Origin: Gordionus sp. m RMFG-2023
Taxonomy: Eukaryota; Nematomorpha; Gordioida; Chordodea; Parachordodidae
Direction of reading: 5' to 3'
Length of the DNA stretch: 64,000 nucleotides
NCBI RefSeq assembly: GCF_954871325.1
Contig: NC_088775.1
Coordinates: 57,079,561-57,143,560 of the forward strand
The translations under genes and the position numbers were made by a program. The stretch's first letter is position 1. Each line of letters begins with the position of its first letter. Shown here in pieces: positions 1 through 11,399 of this stretch. The notes under the pieces are model-generated. The model was not told the origin of the DNA. It saw nothing but the letters and a program-made list of their open reading frames with translations, and did not search any database.

Positions 1-595
1 CAAAACTTTGCAGTAAGAAAATTATTTTTTTGGGTAGATCGGTCTTTTGTTGACGTTTCCGTATTAATTCTTTGAAAAAAGGTTAAAATTTTTCTAAATA
101 AGTTCGAGTGTAAGTAGACTTCTTGAAGAACCTTTTTTAAAGAAAACAAGGCATGTGGAAAAATATAGTATTGGGGCCATTCTTAAAAGGTAACAAAATT
201 ATAGTTTCCAAAATACTCAAAAATGAAAAGATATTAATTAATTACATATTAAACAATAGAAAAAATATATAAGTATCATCAAAGGAATTTTACGTCCTGC
301 AAGACCTAGTAAGTAACATTTTTTTCAAAATACGTTTTTTTTGGATAAATGGGTTAAGTCAGCTATCATATCAAAACCTCGTAACTGATCAACAAAAACT
401 CGTAAGTGGCATGGGGGTCACATATGTGAATATATTTTTTATTGAAATCATTCTAATGAAGAAGTATATTATAAGAAATTCATTGTATAATATTTTATAA
501 TTATAATAACAGTTAAAATAGTTCTCTCTCCTGAACAATTTCAAAAATGCTACTCACGAGGTATTGCAGTGGTGACGATGTTTAATATTTTATAT
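1..595. other. AT-rich sequence, no gene seen
   Basis: No open frame with recognisable content on either strand and no clear repeat structure. Given the VPS29 exons downstream on the + strand, this is probably part of an upstream VPS29 intron (inference). Confidence 0.5.
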
Positions 596-599
596 TCGT

Positions 600-807
600 A
601 TTTAGCAGCTCGATTTGAGATGATTTTTAAAAACGGCGACTCAATATTTTTTCCAGAAAAATGGAACGCACTGAAGATTTTGCTCATAGATGGCATAAAG
701 GTTTGACATTTATTAGCGAAATCTTAAGGCTTAGGCAATATTTTTGGCTAAAATATTGAGTTTAAGTTTTTAAAAATTAGCTTAAATCGAGCCATTTAAC
801 AACACTA
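600..807. mobile_element. hAT-like MITE, decayed copy
   Basis: The right end AACAACACTA is preserved and the interior matches the better copy at 26911-27119, including the shared internal stretch GATGGCATAAAGGTTTGA and the paired AAAATATTGAGT blocks. The left terminus is worn. A TIR beginning TAGTGTTGTTAAA is typical of hAT-type ends (YAGNG). There is no coding capacity, so it would need a transposase in trans. Confidence 0.65.
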
Positions 808-895
808 TTTTGCATAATTAAATCCATCATTTGTCAAATTTAAATAAATTTATAAAAAGTCGCGATATTGTATTCCCGATATTTATGACTGCAAA

Positions 896-1264
896 TAGTG
901 TTGTTAAAAAGTCGAGTTCATCCGACTCAGAGTCTCGAGTCGAACTAGTCGACTAACTTAAGTCGTGAACTCAAGTTTATAAAATATTCGTCCTCTAGTG
1001 AGATTTATTATTAATTAAGATATCTGTTCTGTTTTTTTACATTTTTTTACTTTAGACTTCTAACTTGAGTCGTGAATAAGAATTATAAAATTGAGCCGAC
1101 TAGAGGACGATTAGTTCTATGAACTTGAGTCGACTAGAGGACGAATAGTTCTATGAACTTGAGTTGACTAGAGGACGAATATTTAAAATTAGTTATTATT
1201 AATTAAGATATTTGTTCTATTTTTTACATTATTTTACCGTAGACTTCCAACTTGAGTCGTGTAC
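896..1264. repeat. Left tandem-repeat arm ending in TAGTGTTGTT
   Basis: Starts with the hAT-like terminus TAGTGTTGTTAAAAAGTCGA, then carries tandem units built on GACTAGAGGACGAATA and ACTTGAGTCGTGAATAAG, including two adjacent ~42 bp copies near 1090-1175. The same units occur in the opposite orientation at 11400-11879. The two blocks therefore form inverted arms around the large palindrome, or two independent copies of one family. Confidence 0.6.
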
Positions 1265-2008
1265 CAATTATATACTTCATTATCTTATTCCTCATTCCTC
1301 ATTTTATTTGATCAATTTACATTTTTTGATTGAATACTATATTCTCAAATAATAAAATATTTTGCAGGTATCTGAATAAAATTATATCTCAACCATTATT
1401 TGAATTTTAGGCAGACTTGTGATAATAATGAAAACTATGAGATGGCTGGTTAATTTTCTTTAGCACTCCTCATCTATATATATAATTAGTATTTTTATAG
1501 TTCTTCTTTTTGATAATTATTTTATTTAGTTATTAATGGTTAATAAGTATTTAAATATTTAAAAAATATCAAATGTACTTGTCCAAGACACATTTCTAAT
1601 ATTAGAATAAAAAATCAATACGTGTTTAAAAAATAGCGATGAAATTAAATAAATCGGCCATAAAGTTTGTACCAAATTCTTATCTAGAATGGGTATATCG
1701 ATACTTATTTATTAAATCTGGGCATGCTGCTACACATTTTAAGAAAGTTTCCTGACCGGTCTGTTGTTTTGAATCCTCTTTTTTTATATCGGAATTATTT
1801 TAAAACGCCAAAAAAATGTTTTATATTTTGATTTAAAAATTTCAAAAAAAAAGAAAATAATTTCTAATATGAATTAAAGAAAAATTTAAATTGTTACAAT
1901 TACTAGATAGAAAAATAAATCAAACAAAATTTTTTATTTTATCAACTTTAATACATGTATCACTTAAAAACACAATTAATTAAGTTATGTATTTTTGTTT
2001 ATTTTTAT
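1265..2008. other. AT-rich spacer, nothing recognised
   Basis: Long A/T runs. No coding frame, tandem repeat or terminal repeat could be supported here. Confidence 0.5.
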
Positions 2009-2620
2009 TAGTGCTGTAAACATTTCTAAAACAATCGAACGCGTTCAACATTCATTGACAAAAATCGAACACTTTCACGTTCAAGTTCACTTTCAAAAAA
2101 AATATGATAAATTTTTTTTTAAACTTTCTAATATAAATAAATGTCTTTTATTCACACAAATATTAGCCATGTTAAAAAATAATATAGTTTTATTTTGATA
2201 ATATAATTATAAATTCAAAATAATATATCAAATAAAAAGATATTTTTATTTATAAAAAATTTTTCTTATTAATTTTTAAAAACAATATTTTTCAAAATTT
2301 TTATCTGATAGACAAGAACGCTTGGCAGTTAATACGGCGTTAGCTATACTAAAAACGCGCTCAAGGGTAGATGAGGTGATTGCGGTATTATACTTAATAA
2401 ATAACTCTTTTAACGTGGGGAATTTATTAAAAACATTTATTATTTTGTTATTTGCTTCAAAGAATTGAGATAAGTTATCCTCCTCTAATCCATTCTCTAC
2501 TTCCTCGACAAAAAAAGGATATCTTGAAATTAACAGTTCTTGCATTATCATTTCTAGGGTTTTCAAAGCATTTTTTTCAATAACGCTATAAGTTTATTTT
2601 TAATAGGTTCGTTCTGTGGA
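2009..2620 (-). mobile_element. hAT element fragment, 3' end
   Basis: The terminus TAGTGCTGTAAAC at 2009 is hAT-like. It is followed by subterminal GAACGCGTTC-type repeats, as at 22100-22235, and by the end of a transposase gene on the minus strand. The fragment stops at 2620, where the large palindrome begins. The other half of the element was not found beyond the palindrome. Confidence 0.6.
2276..2566 (-). pseudogene. hAT transposase, C-terminal dimerisation region
   Basis: An open 96-codon piece whose C-terminal half matches the hAT dimerisation domain: a hydrophobic LKELFIKYN segment, the core signature TSSTLERVFSIA, and the following VLTAKRSCLSDKNFEK. In hAT transposases this C-terminal segment mediates oligomerisation. 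The first ~50 residues fit the region just before it. The upstream part (BED finger, catalytic core) is absent because the large palindrome starts ~55 bp further upstream on the coding strand. The gene end lies ~270 bp from the TAGTGCTG terminus, as expected for an element read towards its left end. It is a different hAT lineage from the copies inside the palindrome, which carry TSVASERLFS. Confidence 0.75.
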
Positions 2621-2994
2621 TATTATTAGAGGTGGCTTTTTCTAAATAATTTTTTTTATAAATAATAGTGTTGTTAAACGGCTAAGCCGAGTCGACTTAG
2701 CTACGACTCGAGCCTAGTTTCTAGTCGATAAAACGGCTCACTTAGTGGGCTCGCTTAGTCGGCTCACTTAGACTCAGAGGTTAGCTTGAGTTTAATTTAA
2801 ATTTAGAGCCAAATTTTATTTTTATGTTAATGAGATATTTTAAATAATAATGTAGAATTTTATTTATTTATTTTTTAGTAAAATAATTTATTTTATTTAT
2901 ATTTAATGTTAATATTTTATTATTATCAAACAAAAAAAATTTTTTAATTTTATTTCAAATATGTTTTGATCTTAATAAAAATGGATTTATTTAT

Positions 2995-4854
2995 GGGTCA
3001 TTCTTTCGTCGCTTAGTCGCCAAGGCTATCGTAAATAGGATTCGGCCTAAGGCTAGTTCCTTCTTATTTCCTTCACAGTTAGGATTTGGAGTGAGAGGTG
3101 GGTGTGAAGTGGCCTCACATGTTGCGCGTATTTTTATAAATACTGAGGCCGATAAGGTTTTCTGCAAGTTAGACTTCAGAAATGCCTTCAACACCATCCA
3201 TAGGAGGGCATTCTTACCATCTTTTTTACACCATTTCCCAAAATATGGGAATTTCCTTAATTCCTGTTATGGATTCCCTTCGTTACTCAAATTCGGGGAA
3301 TTTTCCATCTCCTCCGAAGAGGGGATACAGCAAGGTGATCCTCTAGGCCCCCTGCTCTTTACTATAGGGATTCATGATTTGATCAAAAATTTAAAGACTA
3401 ATTTCCAATTAGACCTTAATTTATGGTATCTCGACGATGGCTCTTTTGGCGGTTCTTTATCCAATGTTATGTCGGCCATAGAGTACGTTGAAATGGAAGC
3501 TTCGAAAATTGGTCTTTCTCTAAATAGGAAAAAGTGTGAAATTTCCTCCCTCAACAATAAGGATTTTATTCCTCCCTTAGATTTTACAATCATTCCGCAT
3601 GAGGAACTCTGTCTTTTAGGTTCCCCTATTGGTTTTTCAATCTCCTTTTGTCAAAAAACTTTTGAGGATTTGATCCATTCCCTTTCCAATTCACTCAAGA
3701 ATCTTCCTCATCTCCCCAAACATCAGTTCTTCTTTCTCACCAAAAAATGTCTTTTTCTACCTAAATTCTTACATTTATTTAAATCTTCCCCCGTTTTCCA
3801 GTACAATACTCTCCTTAAGGTCTTCGAATTAAAATTTAAACATTTTATCGAATCCCTTTTAGGCTTAAATTTTTCCGATTTCAATTGGTCCCTCGCCTCT
3901 ATGCCCGCTTACCAGGGTGGACTGGGATTGTTACCCCCCTTCCTTATGGCAATTGCGTGTTTTCTTTCATCTCGAATATCCTTCGCCGATTCTATTTCCT
4001 CGCTTATCGAGTTAAACGATCCCCTTCTATCTTCAGCTAAACAAGAGTGGCTTACTCTAATCACCCAAGGCTCCGAGCAGCCAATTTCCTGCCATCTAAA
4101 GAGCTTCCTGGTCCCTATGCTTCAATGCTCGTTTGAAAAACTTTGTATGTATCCTGAGCTAACTAACCTTCAACTGCTCAGAAACGCAAAAAAAAACTCT
4201 AACGGCCATGAATGGCTAGACGCGATTCCGAGTGGTAAAAAGGAAACGTTACTCACAGACGATGAGTTTCAAACTGCCATTGGCCATAGGCTTGGTTGCC
4301 TTATCCCTTCTGTGGACACCTGTGCCGCCTGTCACAAACAGGTTGATCCTTTCTCTAGACATTGTTTCTCGTGCCTCAAAGTCAGTGGCCGTTTCCTGAG
4401 GCACGACAACCTTAATAGGTTAATCGGCAAAGCCTTGATTTCGGCCGGTTTCCCCAATAGCTTGGAGCCATTGGGGCTCCTAAATGCTGACGGTAAGCGC
4501 CCTGACGGCATGTCTTTAACGTCTTGGCACGGCGGCAAAAGACTTGTCTGGGACGTCTCTTGTGTTACCTCCTTTCCGGCTAACGGAAATACCGACCCCT
4601 TGGAACTACAAGAAACCAATAAGTTTAATAAATATAGATTCCTCCCTAACTCTTTTATATTTATTCCCCTAATTTTTAGCGTCCTTGGAAACCCCGGTCC
4701 CCAATCCCTAAAGTTCTTAAATCAATTGGGTAGAAGAATTTCGTTAAGGACAGGGGTCAAAAACGAGTCCCTATCTCTTAAACAAAAAGTCCAATTTGAA
4801 ATCCTAAAGGGGAACTACAAATGTTTCTTCGAAACACTCCCATTTCCCTCCTAG
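2995..4854 (+). CDS. Non-LTR reverse transcriptase with C-terminal Zn-knuckle and nuclease-like domain
   Basis: Open from the 5' truncation point to a TAG at 4852-4854: about 619 codons without a stop (first ATG in frame at 3091). It begins inside the RT domain (PSQLGFGVRGGCEVASH). RT motifs follow: KLDFRNAFNTI with a catalytic Asp, the box EGIQQGDPLGPLLF, and LWYLDDGSFGGS, a YLDD variant of the usual YADD. Near 4320 a Cys/His cluster (CAACHKQVDPFSRHCFSC) precedes KRPDGMSLTSWHGG and LVWDVSCV, which resembles the CCHC plus PD-(D/E)XK-like endonuclease order of RLE-type LINEs (R2/R4/HERO-like). I place it there by motif order only. The N-terminal region is lost. The intact frame suggests a young copy. 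Confidence 0.85.
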   Translation, partial: GSFFRRLVAKAIVNRIRPKASSFLFPSQLGFGVRGGCEVASHVARIFINTEADKVFCKLDFRNAFNTIHRRAFLPSFLHHFPKYGNFLNSCYGFPSLLKFGEFSISSEEGIQQGDPLGPLLFTIGIHDLIKNLKTNFQLDLNLWYLDDGSFGGSLSNVMSAIEYVEMEASKIGLSLNRKKCEISSLNNKDFIPPLDFTIIPHEELCLLGSPIGFSISFCQKTFEDLIHSLSNSLKNLPHLPKHQFFFLTKKCLFLPKFLHLFKSSPVFQYNTLLKVFELKFKHFIESLLGLNFSDFNWSLASMPAYQGGLGLLPPFLMAIACFLSSRISFADSISSLIELNDPLLSSAKQEWLTLITQGSEQPISCHLKSFLVPMLQCSFEKLCMYPELTNLQLLRNAKKNSNGHEWLDAIPSGKKETLLTDDEFQTAIGHRLGCLIPSVDTCAACHKQVDPFSRHCFSCLKVSGRFLRHDNLNRLIGKALISAGFPNSLEPLGLLNADGKRPDGMSLTSWHGGKRLVWDVSCVTSFPANGNTDPLELQETNKFNKYRFLPNSFIFIPLIFSVLGNPGPQSLKFLNQLGRRISLRTGVKNESLSLKQKVQFEILKGNYKCFFETLPFPS

Positions 4855-5078
4855 TTTATCAAATATAGTCATTGTTAATTTTATATATATTTTGCATCGC
4901 AACTATATTTAGATTTTAACCACAAAAAAAAAATATTTTTTCGTTATAATTAAACAGTTATGTTTTAATATATATATATATTTTTTTTCCGAGTATGTAC
5001 TATATTTCTTTTTTATATATCATTAGATTTCAAATAATACATGTAAAAAAAAATATATATCTTTTTTTATTACTTTTT
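2995..5078 (+). mobile_element. LINE insertion in the left palindrome arm, 5' truncated
   Basis: The left arm tracks the right arm up to about 2994 and resumes at about 5078; the right arm has no counterpart of the intervening ~2.1 kb. The inserted DNA is one reverse-transcriptase ORF followed by ~220 bp of AT-rich 3' tail without a clear poly(A). Its GC content is visibly higher than its surroundings. Insertion into only one arm places it after the inverted duplication. Exact edges are uncertain by some bases because both junctions lie in A/T runs. Confidence 0.85.
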
Positions 5079-5490
5079 TTTAAATAAAAAAAAATTCATA
5101 TTTTCGAGCTAAAAATTTTAAGCTAAAAATAATTTTTGAAATACAAAAATATTTTTGAAACATATTTTGTTGATTTTTTCTAAATTTTTAAATCTTTTTT
5201 AAGAAATACTTTTGTTAATTTTATCATAAATAAATAATCTTTTAGGTAAAATCTTCTATAGTTTTTTTATATTATTTTTATAAATATATCTATATTTTAA
5301 GTTTATTTTATTATAAGAGGTGATTTTTCTAAATAATTTTTTTATAAATATATCTATATTTTAAGAATATATAAAAAGCTGGTTTTTCTTTTTCTAAATA
5401 ATTTTTTTTATAAATATATCTATATTTTAAGTATATTAAAAGAGGTGGTTTTTCTAAATTATTTTTTTTATTAATATTTATGTCAAACTT
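5079..5490. repeat. Repeats of the motif AAAGAGGTGGTTTTTCTAAAT
   Basis: Three or four spaced copies of an AGAGGTGGTTTTTCTAAATA-like motif (about 5316, 5375 and 5440), each followed by TTTATAAATATATCTATATT. The same motif lies at 2625, 10725, 11345, 15945, 32925 and 36365, always next to ~118 bp arrays or element ends. This block is homologous to 32720-33010, so it is the outer part of the Foldback-like arm. Confidence 0.65.
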
Positions 5491-5494
5491 TTTT

Positions 5495-6010
5495 TTAATG
5501 CGACAATTGTCATATGCGTTATTTTTTAAGATTTTTGAAATTTTTGGACACAAAAGGGTTATAATATAATTTATATTGTTAAGATATTATATTATAAATT
5601 CAATGAAGATGTTCACTGGAAAAATGATAATTATCATAATAGGTAGATATTTTTGAACATATAAGATTTTTTTGTGACGCTAATAGGCAAAAATATGTTT
5701 CTTTAACAGGTAAAATTTAATGTAGATGTACCCTAGATAAGTGACAATTGTCATAATAGTTATTTTTAAAGTTTTTTAAATTTTTTTGACGTAAATAGGC
5801 TAAAATAAGTACTGCTAACATGTCTAAATAAAACTTCAGTGAATATGTACCCTAGAAAAGTAACAATTGTTATAATCATTATTTTTAAAGTTTTTTAAAT
5901 TTTTTTGACTTAAATAGGCTAAAATAAGTATTGCTAACATATCTAAATAAACCTTCAGTGAAGATGTACCCTAGATAAGTGACAATTGTCATAATCGTTT
6001 TTTTATAATT
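5495..6010. repeat. ~118 bp tandem array, left palindrome arm
   Basis: About four to five units spaced 118-121 bp, marked by GACAATTGTCATAATAG-type cores near 5499, 5742, 5863 and 5980 and a decayed one near 5625. Each unit runs through TTTAAAGTTTTTT, GACGTAAATAGGC, AACATG and AACTTCAGTGAA. The array is mirrored at 10190-10700 and is the same repeat as at 20745-21075 and 33010-36300. Confidence 0.85.
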
Positions 6011-6812
6011 TTATTGATGCAAATCGATAAAAATATAGATTTTAATCATGTTAATTTAAAAGCTCGCGTGTTGTTATTATGGCATTTATATATCAAATTG
6101 TTTAATTAATTAAAAAGTAAATGTTTAGCATGAATTATAATTTTATTCATATAAATAAAACTTATATTTATATATTCGTTTTGTTTAAATCAATTTATTT
6201 TATATTAACCTATTAAACAATTAATTTAAGAATGTATATAAATTGTTAAAATTTATTAGATAGTGAATGATAAAAGTTATATATTTAAAATAAAATTGTA
6301 CCTTTATATTATCATCATCTTATGCCTATAGCCTTGCATACTTTTTCATGTATATTATCACATGTTTTATTTATAACTACAGGTAAATATATAAAAAACT
6401 CTAATATACCCTCTACTCGAACCCTATATTTTAAAAATAATTTAGCTTAAAATTTTTGTTTGAGATATCATTACATTTTGTCAAATAATTTCATATATTT
6501 AATCCTTATAAAAAACAAAACGCTAATATTCTTCTGTATCTTCGAATTCATGAAAAATAAACATAGAAAACAGTCTGAATTTACGCTAGAGTCAAGTTCA
6601 TTTCATTACAAGATCATTTAGTTAAAATATCTATTTTATATCTTACGTCGATTCGATAAAACTATTTTATAAATTTTAAAAAAAATAAATAGGGACGCAT
6701 TTTTTAACTATATATATTCTTTATTTATAAAAAAACATTCACTTTATATTAAATGTATAAATAAAATCTGCTAAAAAATAATTTCCATAAATCTTCCTTT
6801 AAATTTAAAATA
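6011..6812. other. AT-rich palindrome-arm sequence downstream of the hAT gene
   Basis: No gene seen. The sequence mirrors 9385-10189 closely, so it is the non-coding part of the duplicated arm between the hAT stop codon and the tandem array. Confidence 0.6.
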
Positions 6813-8067
6813 TTAATGTCCCAATGAATTTAATGAAAGACATTCTTTCAGAGTTGACGATGACATTCTGTTTCTTTTGTTGGTATAAATATCGGCAGCC
6901 CTTGAAAACAATCTTTCACTCGCAACCGATGTTGTTTGTTGTCCTAAATAATCTCTCGCCATATTCGACAACCTAGGGAATCTCTTGGAATTTCCAGACC
7001 ACCAACCAAGAACATCCACTGTTGTCTTAGCCACAGGATCCGCCAAATATTCCTCAATCTCGTCTAAAGCCGGATTTTGCTTAACACAGGCATCTCTAAA
7101 TATTAAATATGAATGATTGTATATAAATAATTAGAATTATATTTACCTTCTCAACTCATTTAATACATTTACCGACATCATAGTAGAGTCGGGATCCTCA
7201 TAATCATATTCTTGACTGGATGAAGCTTGATAATTATTTAATAAGTCTTTAAATCTTTCATAATATCCGGATGAATTCATAAAACTAGGGATAAAGATTT
7301 TCTTGATCCTTGGGTCAAGAAAACTACCTACGTAGTTTTCAAATTTTGTCATGAGGGATGTATATATGGCGCATTTTTTTAACATTATCATGGAAGCCAT
7401 TTTAATAGCCTCATTAGAGTGATAGACAGCATGCCTATCTAACTCCTTATAAATTTTGTCGATGTAGAGAATTGACATCCCTATTGTAGGGGATTTTTCA
7501 GATGATATTTCGCATGTTATTTTATAAAATGGATATAAAAATAATTCTAGTTGCCTTAAAAAATCGCAGTCGTCACTATTTAAGCAAAAATTCTCTTCCC
7601 CAAAAATATTCTTTCCCAACTCTATCACAGCCTGGATATTCTAAAAAAAATAAATAATTATTGAACATTCAATATTTTTATAATACTTTATTAATACTCG
7701 ATAACATTATGTATTTACTATTCCATCGAGTTACCACATCCATCGGTATTGGCACACCACTAATCTTGATGAACTGTTGCATACATTTAGAACTTCTATG
7801 CAATTTTCTAACAAATTTTTCTACATTAGATAACTCGTTAGAAAACGATTCGATGCCTTCCTTCACAATTATATTTATTATATGTGCCAGGCATCTCTGA
7901 CTGTTAATGCCTTTTTTGTATTTAAATTGGAAATTTTGGTTAATTAAATCCAGTGCTGCTATAATATTCGACCCATTATCATGGGTGATGGTTAATATTT
8001 TCTTTTCTTTTGTAAAGTTTTCTAAACACGATATAATTAATTCACATCATATGTCCTCCCCTTTGTG
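6813..8067 (-). pseudogene. hAT transposase, left-arm copy (N-terminus missing)
   Basis: Three exons read leftward: 8067-7687, 7640-7147 and 7095-6813, separated by introns of 46 bp (7641-7686) and ~51 bp (7096-7146) with GT and AG ends. The frame contains LTITHDNGSNI (the hAT DN..SN block), RCLAHIINIIVKEG, DVVTRWNSKY, a middle region with GSFLDPRIKKIF, and the C-terminal dimerisation signature LGWWSGNSKRFPRLS with TSVASERLFSRA. This is the Ac/BED-finger-like hAT lineage. No stop interrupts the exons, but the 5' half (BED finger, first catalytic block) is absent because the palindrome centre lies there. It is better preserved than the right-arm copy. Activity is unlikely without the N-terminus. 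Confidence 0.85.
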
Positions 8068-8133
8068 ATTTGCCACCGCGAGTAATCAATTATCTTATAT
8101 ATCCTAGACATTTTATTATTGTTTCCATACCCT
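8068..8133. other. Loop at the palindrome centre
   Basis: The 66 bp between CATATGTCCTCCCCTTTGTG and its inverted copy are unrelated on the two sides and hold no feature. A spacer this short between arms this long could form a large cruciform or hairpin. Confidence 0.8.
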
Positions 8134-9384
8134 CACAAAGGGGAGGACATATGTGAATTAATTATATCGTGTTTAAAAACTTTACAATAGAAAAGAAAAT
8201 ATTAACCATCACCCATGATAATGGGTCGAATATTAAAGCATCACTGGATTAAATTAACCAAAATTTCCAATTTAAATACAAAAAAGGCATTAACAGTCAG
8301 AGATGCCTGACACATATAATAAATATAATTGTGAAGGAAGGCATCGATTCGTTTTCTAACGAGTTATCTACTGTAGAAAAATTTGTTAGAAAATTGCATA
8401 GAAGTTCTAAATGTATGCAACAGTTCATCAAGATTAGTGGTGTGCCAATACCGATGGATGTGGTAACTCGATGGAATAGTAAATACATAATGTTATCGAG
8501 TATTAATAAAGTATTATAAAAATATTTAATGTTTAATAATTATTTATTTTTTTTAGAATATCCAGGCTGTGATAGAGTTGGGAAAGAATATTTTTGGGGA
8601 AGAGAATTTTTGCTTAAATAGTGACGACTGCGATTTTTTAAGGCAACTAGAATTATTTTTATACCCATTTTATAAAATAACATGTGAAATATCATCTGAA
8701 AAATCCCCTACAATAGGGATGTCAATTCTCTATATCGACAAAATTTATAGGGAGTTAGATAGGCATGCTGTCTATCACTCTAATGAGGCTATTAAAATGG
8801 CTTCCATGATAATGTTAAAAAAATGCGCCATATATAAATCCCTCATGACAAAATTTGAAAACTACGTAGGTAGTTTTCTTGACCCAAGGATCAAGAAAAT
8901 CTTTATCCCTAGTTTTATGAATTCATCCGGATATTATGAAAGATTTAAAGACTTATTTAATAATTATCAAGCTTCATCCAGTCAAGAATATGATTATGAG
9001 GATCCCGACTCTACTAAGATGTCGGTAAATATATTGAATGAGTTGAGAAGGTAAATATAATTCTAATTATTTTTATACAATCATTCATATTTAATATTTA
9101 GAGATGCCTGTGTTAAGCAAAATCCGGCTTTAGACGAGATTGAGGATTATTTGGCGGATCCTGTGGCTAAGACAACAGTGGATGTTCTTGGTTGGTGGTC
9201 TGGAAATTCCAAGAGATTCCCTAGGTTGTCAAATATGGCGAGAGATTATTTAGGGCAACAAACAACATCGGTTGCGAGTGAAAGATTGTTTTGAAGGGCT
9301 GCCGATATTTATACCAACAAAAGAAACAGAATGTCATCGTCAACTCTGAAAGAATATCTTTCATTAAATTCATTGGGACATTAA
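8134..9384 (+). pseudogene. hAT transposase, right-arm copy
   Basis: Mirror copy of the left-arm gene with the same intron positions: intron 1 at 8511-8556 (46 bp, phase 0) and intron 2 at 9051-9101 (51 bp). Exon 2 (8557-9050) and exon 3 (9102-9384) encode the middle and dimerisation regions. It is more damaged: the first exon carries an early in-frame TAG near 8190, and a TGA at 9292-9294 replaces the Ser codon in the SERLFS signature. Elsewhere it differs from the left arm by single residues, such as KEGIDSF for KEGIESF and IYRELD for IYKELD. It is therefore the non-functional arm of a recent inverted duplication. Confidence 0.85.
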
Positions 9385-10189
9385 TATTTTAAATTTAAAG
9401 GAAGATTTATGGAAATAATTTTTTTAGCAAATTTTATTTATACATTTAATATAAAGTGAATGTTTTTTTATAAATAAAGAATATATATAGTTAAAAAATG
9501 CGTCCCTATTTATTTTTTTTAAAATTTATAAAATAGTTTTATCGAATCGACGTAAGATATAAAATAGATATTTTAACTAAATGATCTTGTAATGAAATGA
9601 ACTTGACTCTAGCGTAAATTCAGTCTGTTTTCTATGTTTATTTTTCATGAATTCGAAGATACAGAAGAATATTAGCGTTTTGTTTTTTATAAGGATTAAA
9701 TATATGAAATTATTTGACAAAATAATGATATCTCAAACAAAAATTTTAAGCTAAATTATTTTTAAAATATAGGGTTCGAGTAGAGGGTATATTAGAGTTT
9801 TTTATATATTTACCTGTAGTTATAAATAAAACATGTGATAATATACATGAAAAAGTATGCAAGGCTATAGGCATAAGATGATGATAATATAAAGGTACAA
9901 TTTTATTTTAAATATATAACTTTTATCATTCACTATCTAATAAATTTTAACAATTTATATACATTCTTAAATTAATTGTTTAATAGGTTAATATAAAATA
10001 AATTGATTTAAACAAAACGAATATATAAATATAAGTTTTATTTATATGAATAAAATTATAATTCATGCTAAACATTTACTTTTTAATTAATTAAACAATT
10101 TGATATATAAATGCCATAATAACAACACGCGAGCTTTTAAATTAACATGATTAAAATCTAAATTTTTATCGATTTGCATCAATAAAATT
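9385..10189. other. Palindrome-arm sequence, no gene
   Basis: Mirror of 6011-6812. AT-rich and non-coding. Confidence 0.6.
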
Positions 10190-10700
10190 ATAAAAAAACG
10201 ATTATGACAATTGTCACTTATCTAGGGTACATCTTCACTGAAGGTTTATTTAGATATGTTAGCAATACTTATTTTAGCCTATTTAAGTCAAAAAAACTTT
10301 AAAAATAATGATTATGACAATTGTTACTTTTCTAGGGTACATCTTCACTGAAGTTTTATTTAGACATGTTAGCAGTACTTATTTTAGCCTATTTACGTCA
10401 AAAAAATTTAAAAAACTTTAAAAATAACTATTATGACAATTGTCATTTATCTAGGGTACATCTACATTAAATTTTACCTGTTAAAGAAACATATTTTTGC
10501 CCATTAGCGTCACAAAAAAATCTTATATGTTCAAAAATATCTACCTATTATGATAATTATCATTTTTCCAGTGAACATCTTCATTGAATTTATAATATAA
10601 TATCTTAACAATATAAATTATATTATAACCCTTTTGTGTCCAAAAATCTTAAAAAATAACGCATATGACAATTGTCGCATTAAAAAAAAGTTTGACATAA
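10190..10700. repeat. ~118 bp tandem array, right palindrome arm
   Basis: Inverted counterpart of 5495-6010, read as TATGACAATTGTCACTTATC-type cores followed by GGGTACATCTTCACTGAAG and TTATTTTAGCC. About four units. Confidence 0.85.
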
Positions 10701-11399
10701 ATATTAATAAAAAAAATAATTTAGAAAAACCACCTCTTTTAATATACTTAAAATATAGATATATTTAGAAAAAGAAAAACCAGCTCTTTTATATATTCTT
10801 AAAATATAGATATATTTATAAAAATAATATAAAAAAACTATAGAAGATTTTACCTAAAAGATTATTTATTTATGATAAAATTAACAAAAGTATTTCTTAA
10901 AAAAAATTTAAAAATTTAGAAAAAAATCAACAAATTATGTTTCAAAAATATTTTTGTATTTCAAAAATTATTTTTTGCTTAAAATTTTTAGCTCGAAAAT
11001 ATGAATTTTTTTTTATTTAAAAAAATCAAATAAATAAATAAATTCATTTTTATTATAAGATCAAAACATATTTCAAATAAAATTAAAAAAAAATTTTTGT
11101 TTGATAATAATAAAATATTAACATTAAATATAAATAAAATAAATTATTTCACTAAAAATAAATAAATAAATTTTGGCTCTAAATTTAAATTAAACTCAAG
11201 CTAACCTCTGAGTCGACTAAGTGAGCCGACTAAGCGAGCCCACTAAGTGAGCCGTTTTATCGACTAGAAACTAGGCTCGAGTCGTAGCTAAGTCGACTCG
11301 GCTTAGCCGTTTAACAACACTATTATTTATAAAAAAATTATTTAGAAAAAACCACCTCTAATAATAAACTTAAAATATAGATATATTTATAAAAATAAT

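Larger units (their letters stand above)
2621..11366. repeat. Giant palindrome (inverted repeat, ~3.2 kb arms)
   Basis: Left arm 2621-8067, which includes a later ~2.1 kb LINE insertion; right arm 8134-11366; loop 66 bp (8068-8133). Matching landmarks read inward: TATTATTAGAGGTGG at 2621 against its complement at 11352-11366; TAGTGTTGTTAAACGGCTA at 2666 against the complement ending at 11322; tandem arrays at 5495-6010 and 10190-10700; hAT genes at 6813-8067 and 8134-9384. Within the hAT exons only about eight residues in ~240 differ between the arms, so the duplication is recent or the arms convert each other. The hAT-like termini at 2666 and 11322 suggest the whole palindrome is one transposable unit. 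Confidence 0.9.

Noticed and set aside
4332-4619. 95-codon minus-strand ORF
   Set aside because: Shadow of the LINE reverse-transcriptase gene on the opposite strand.
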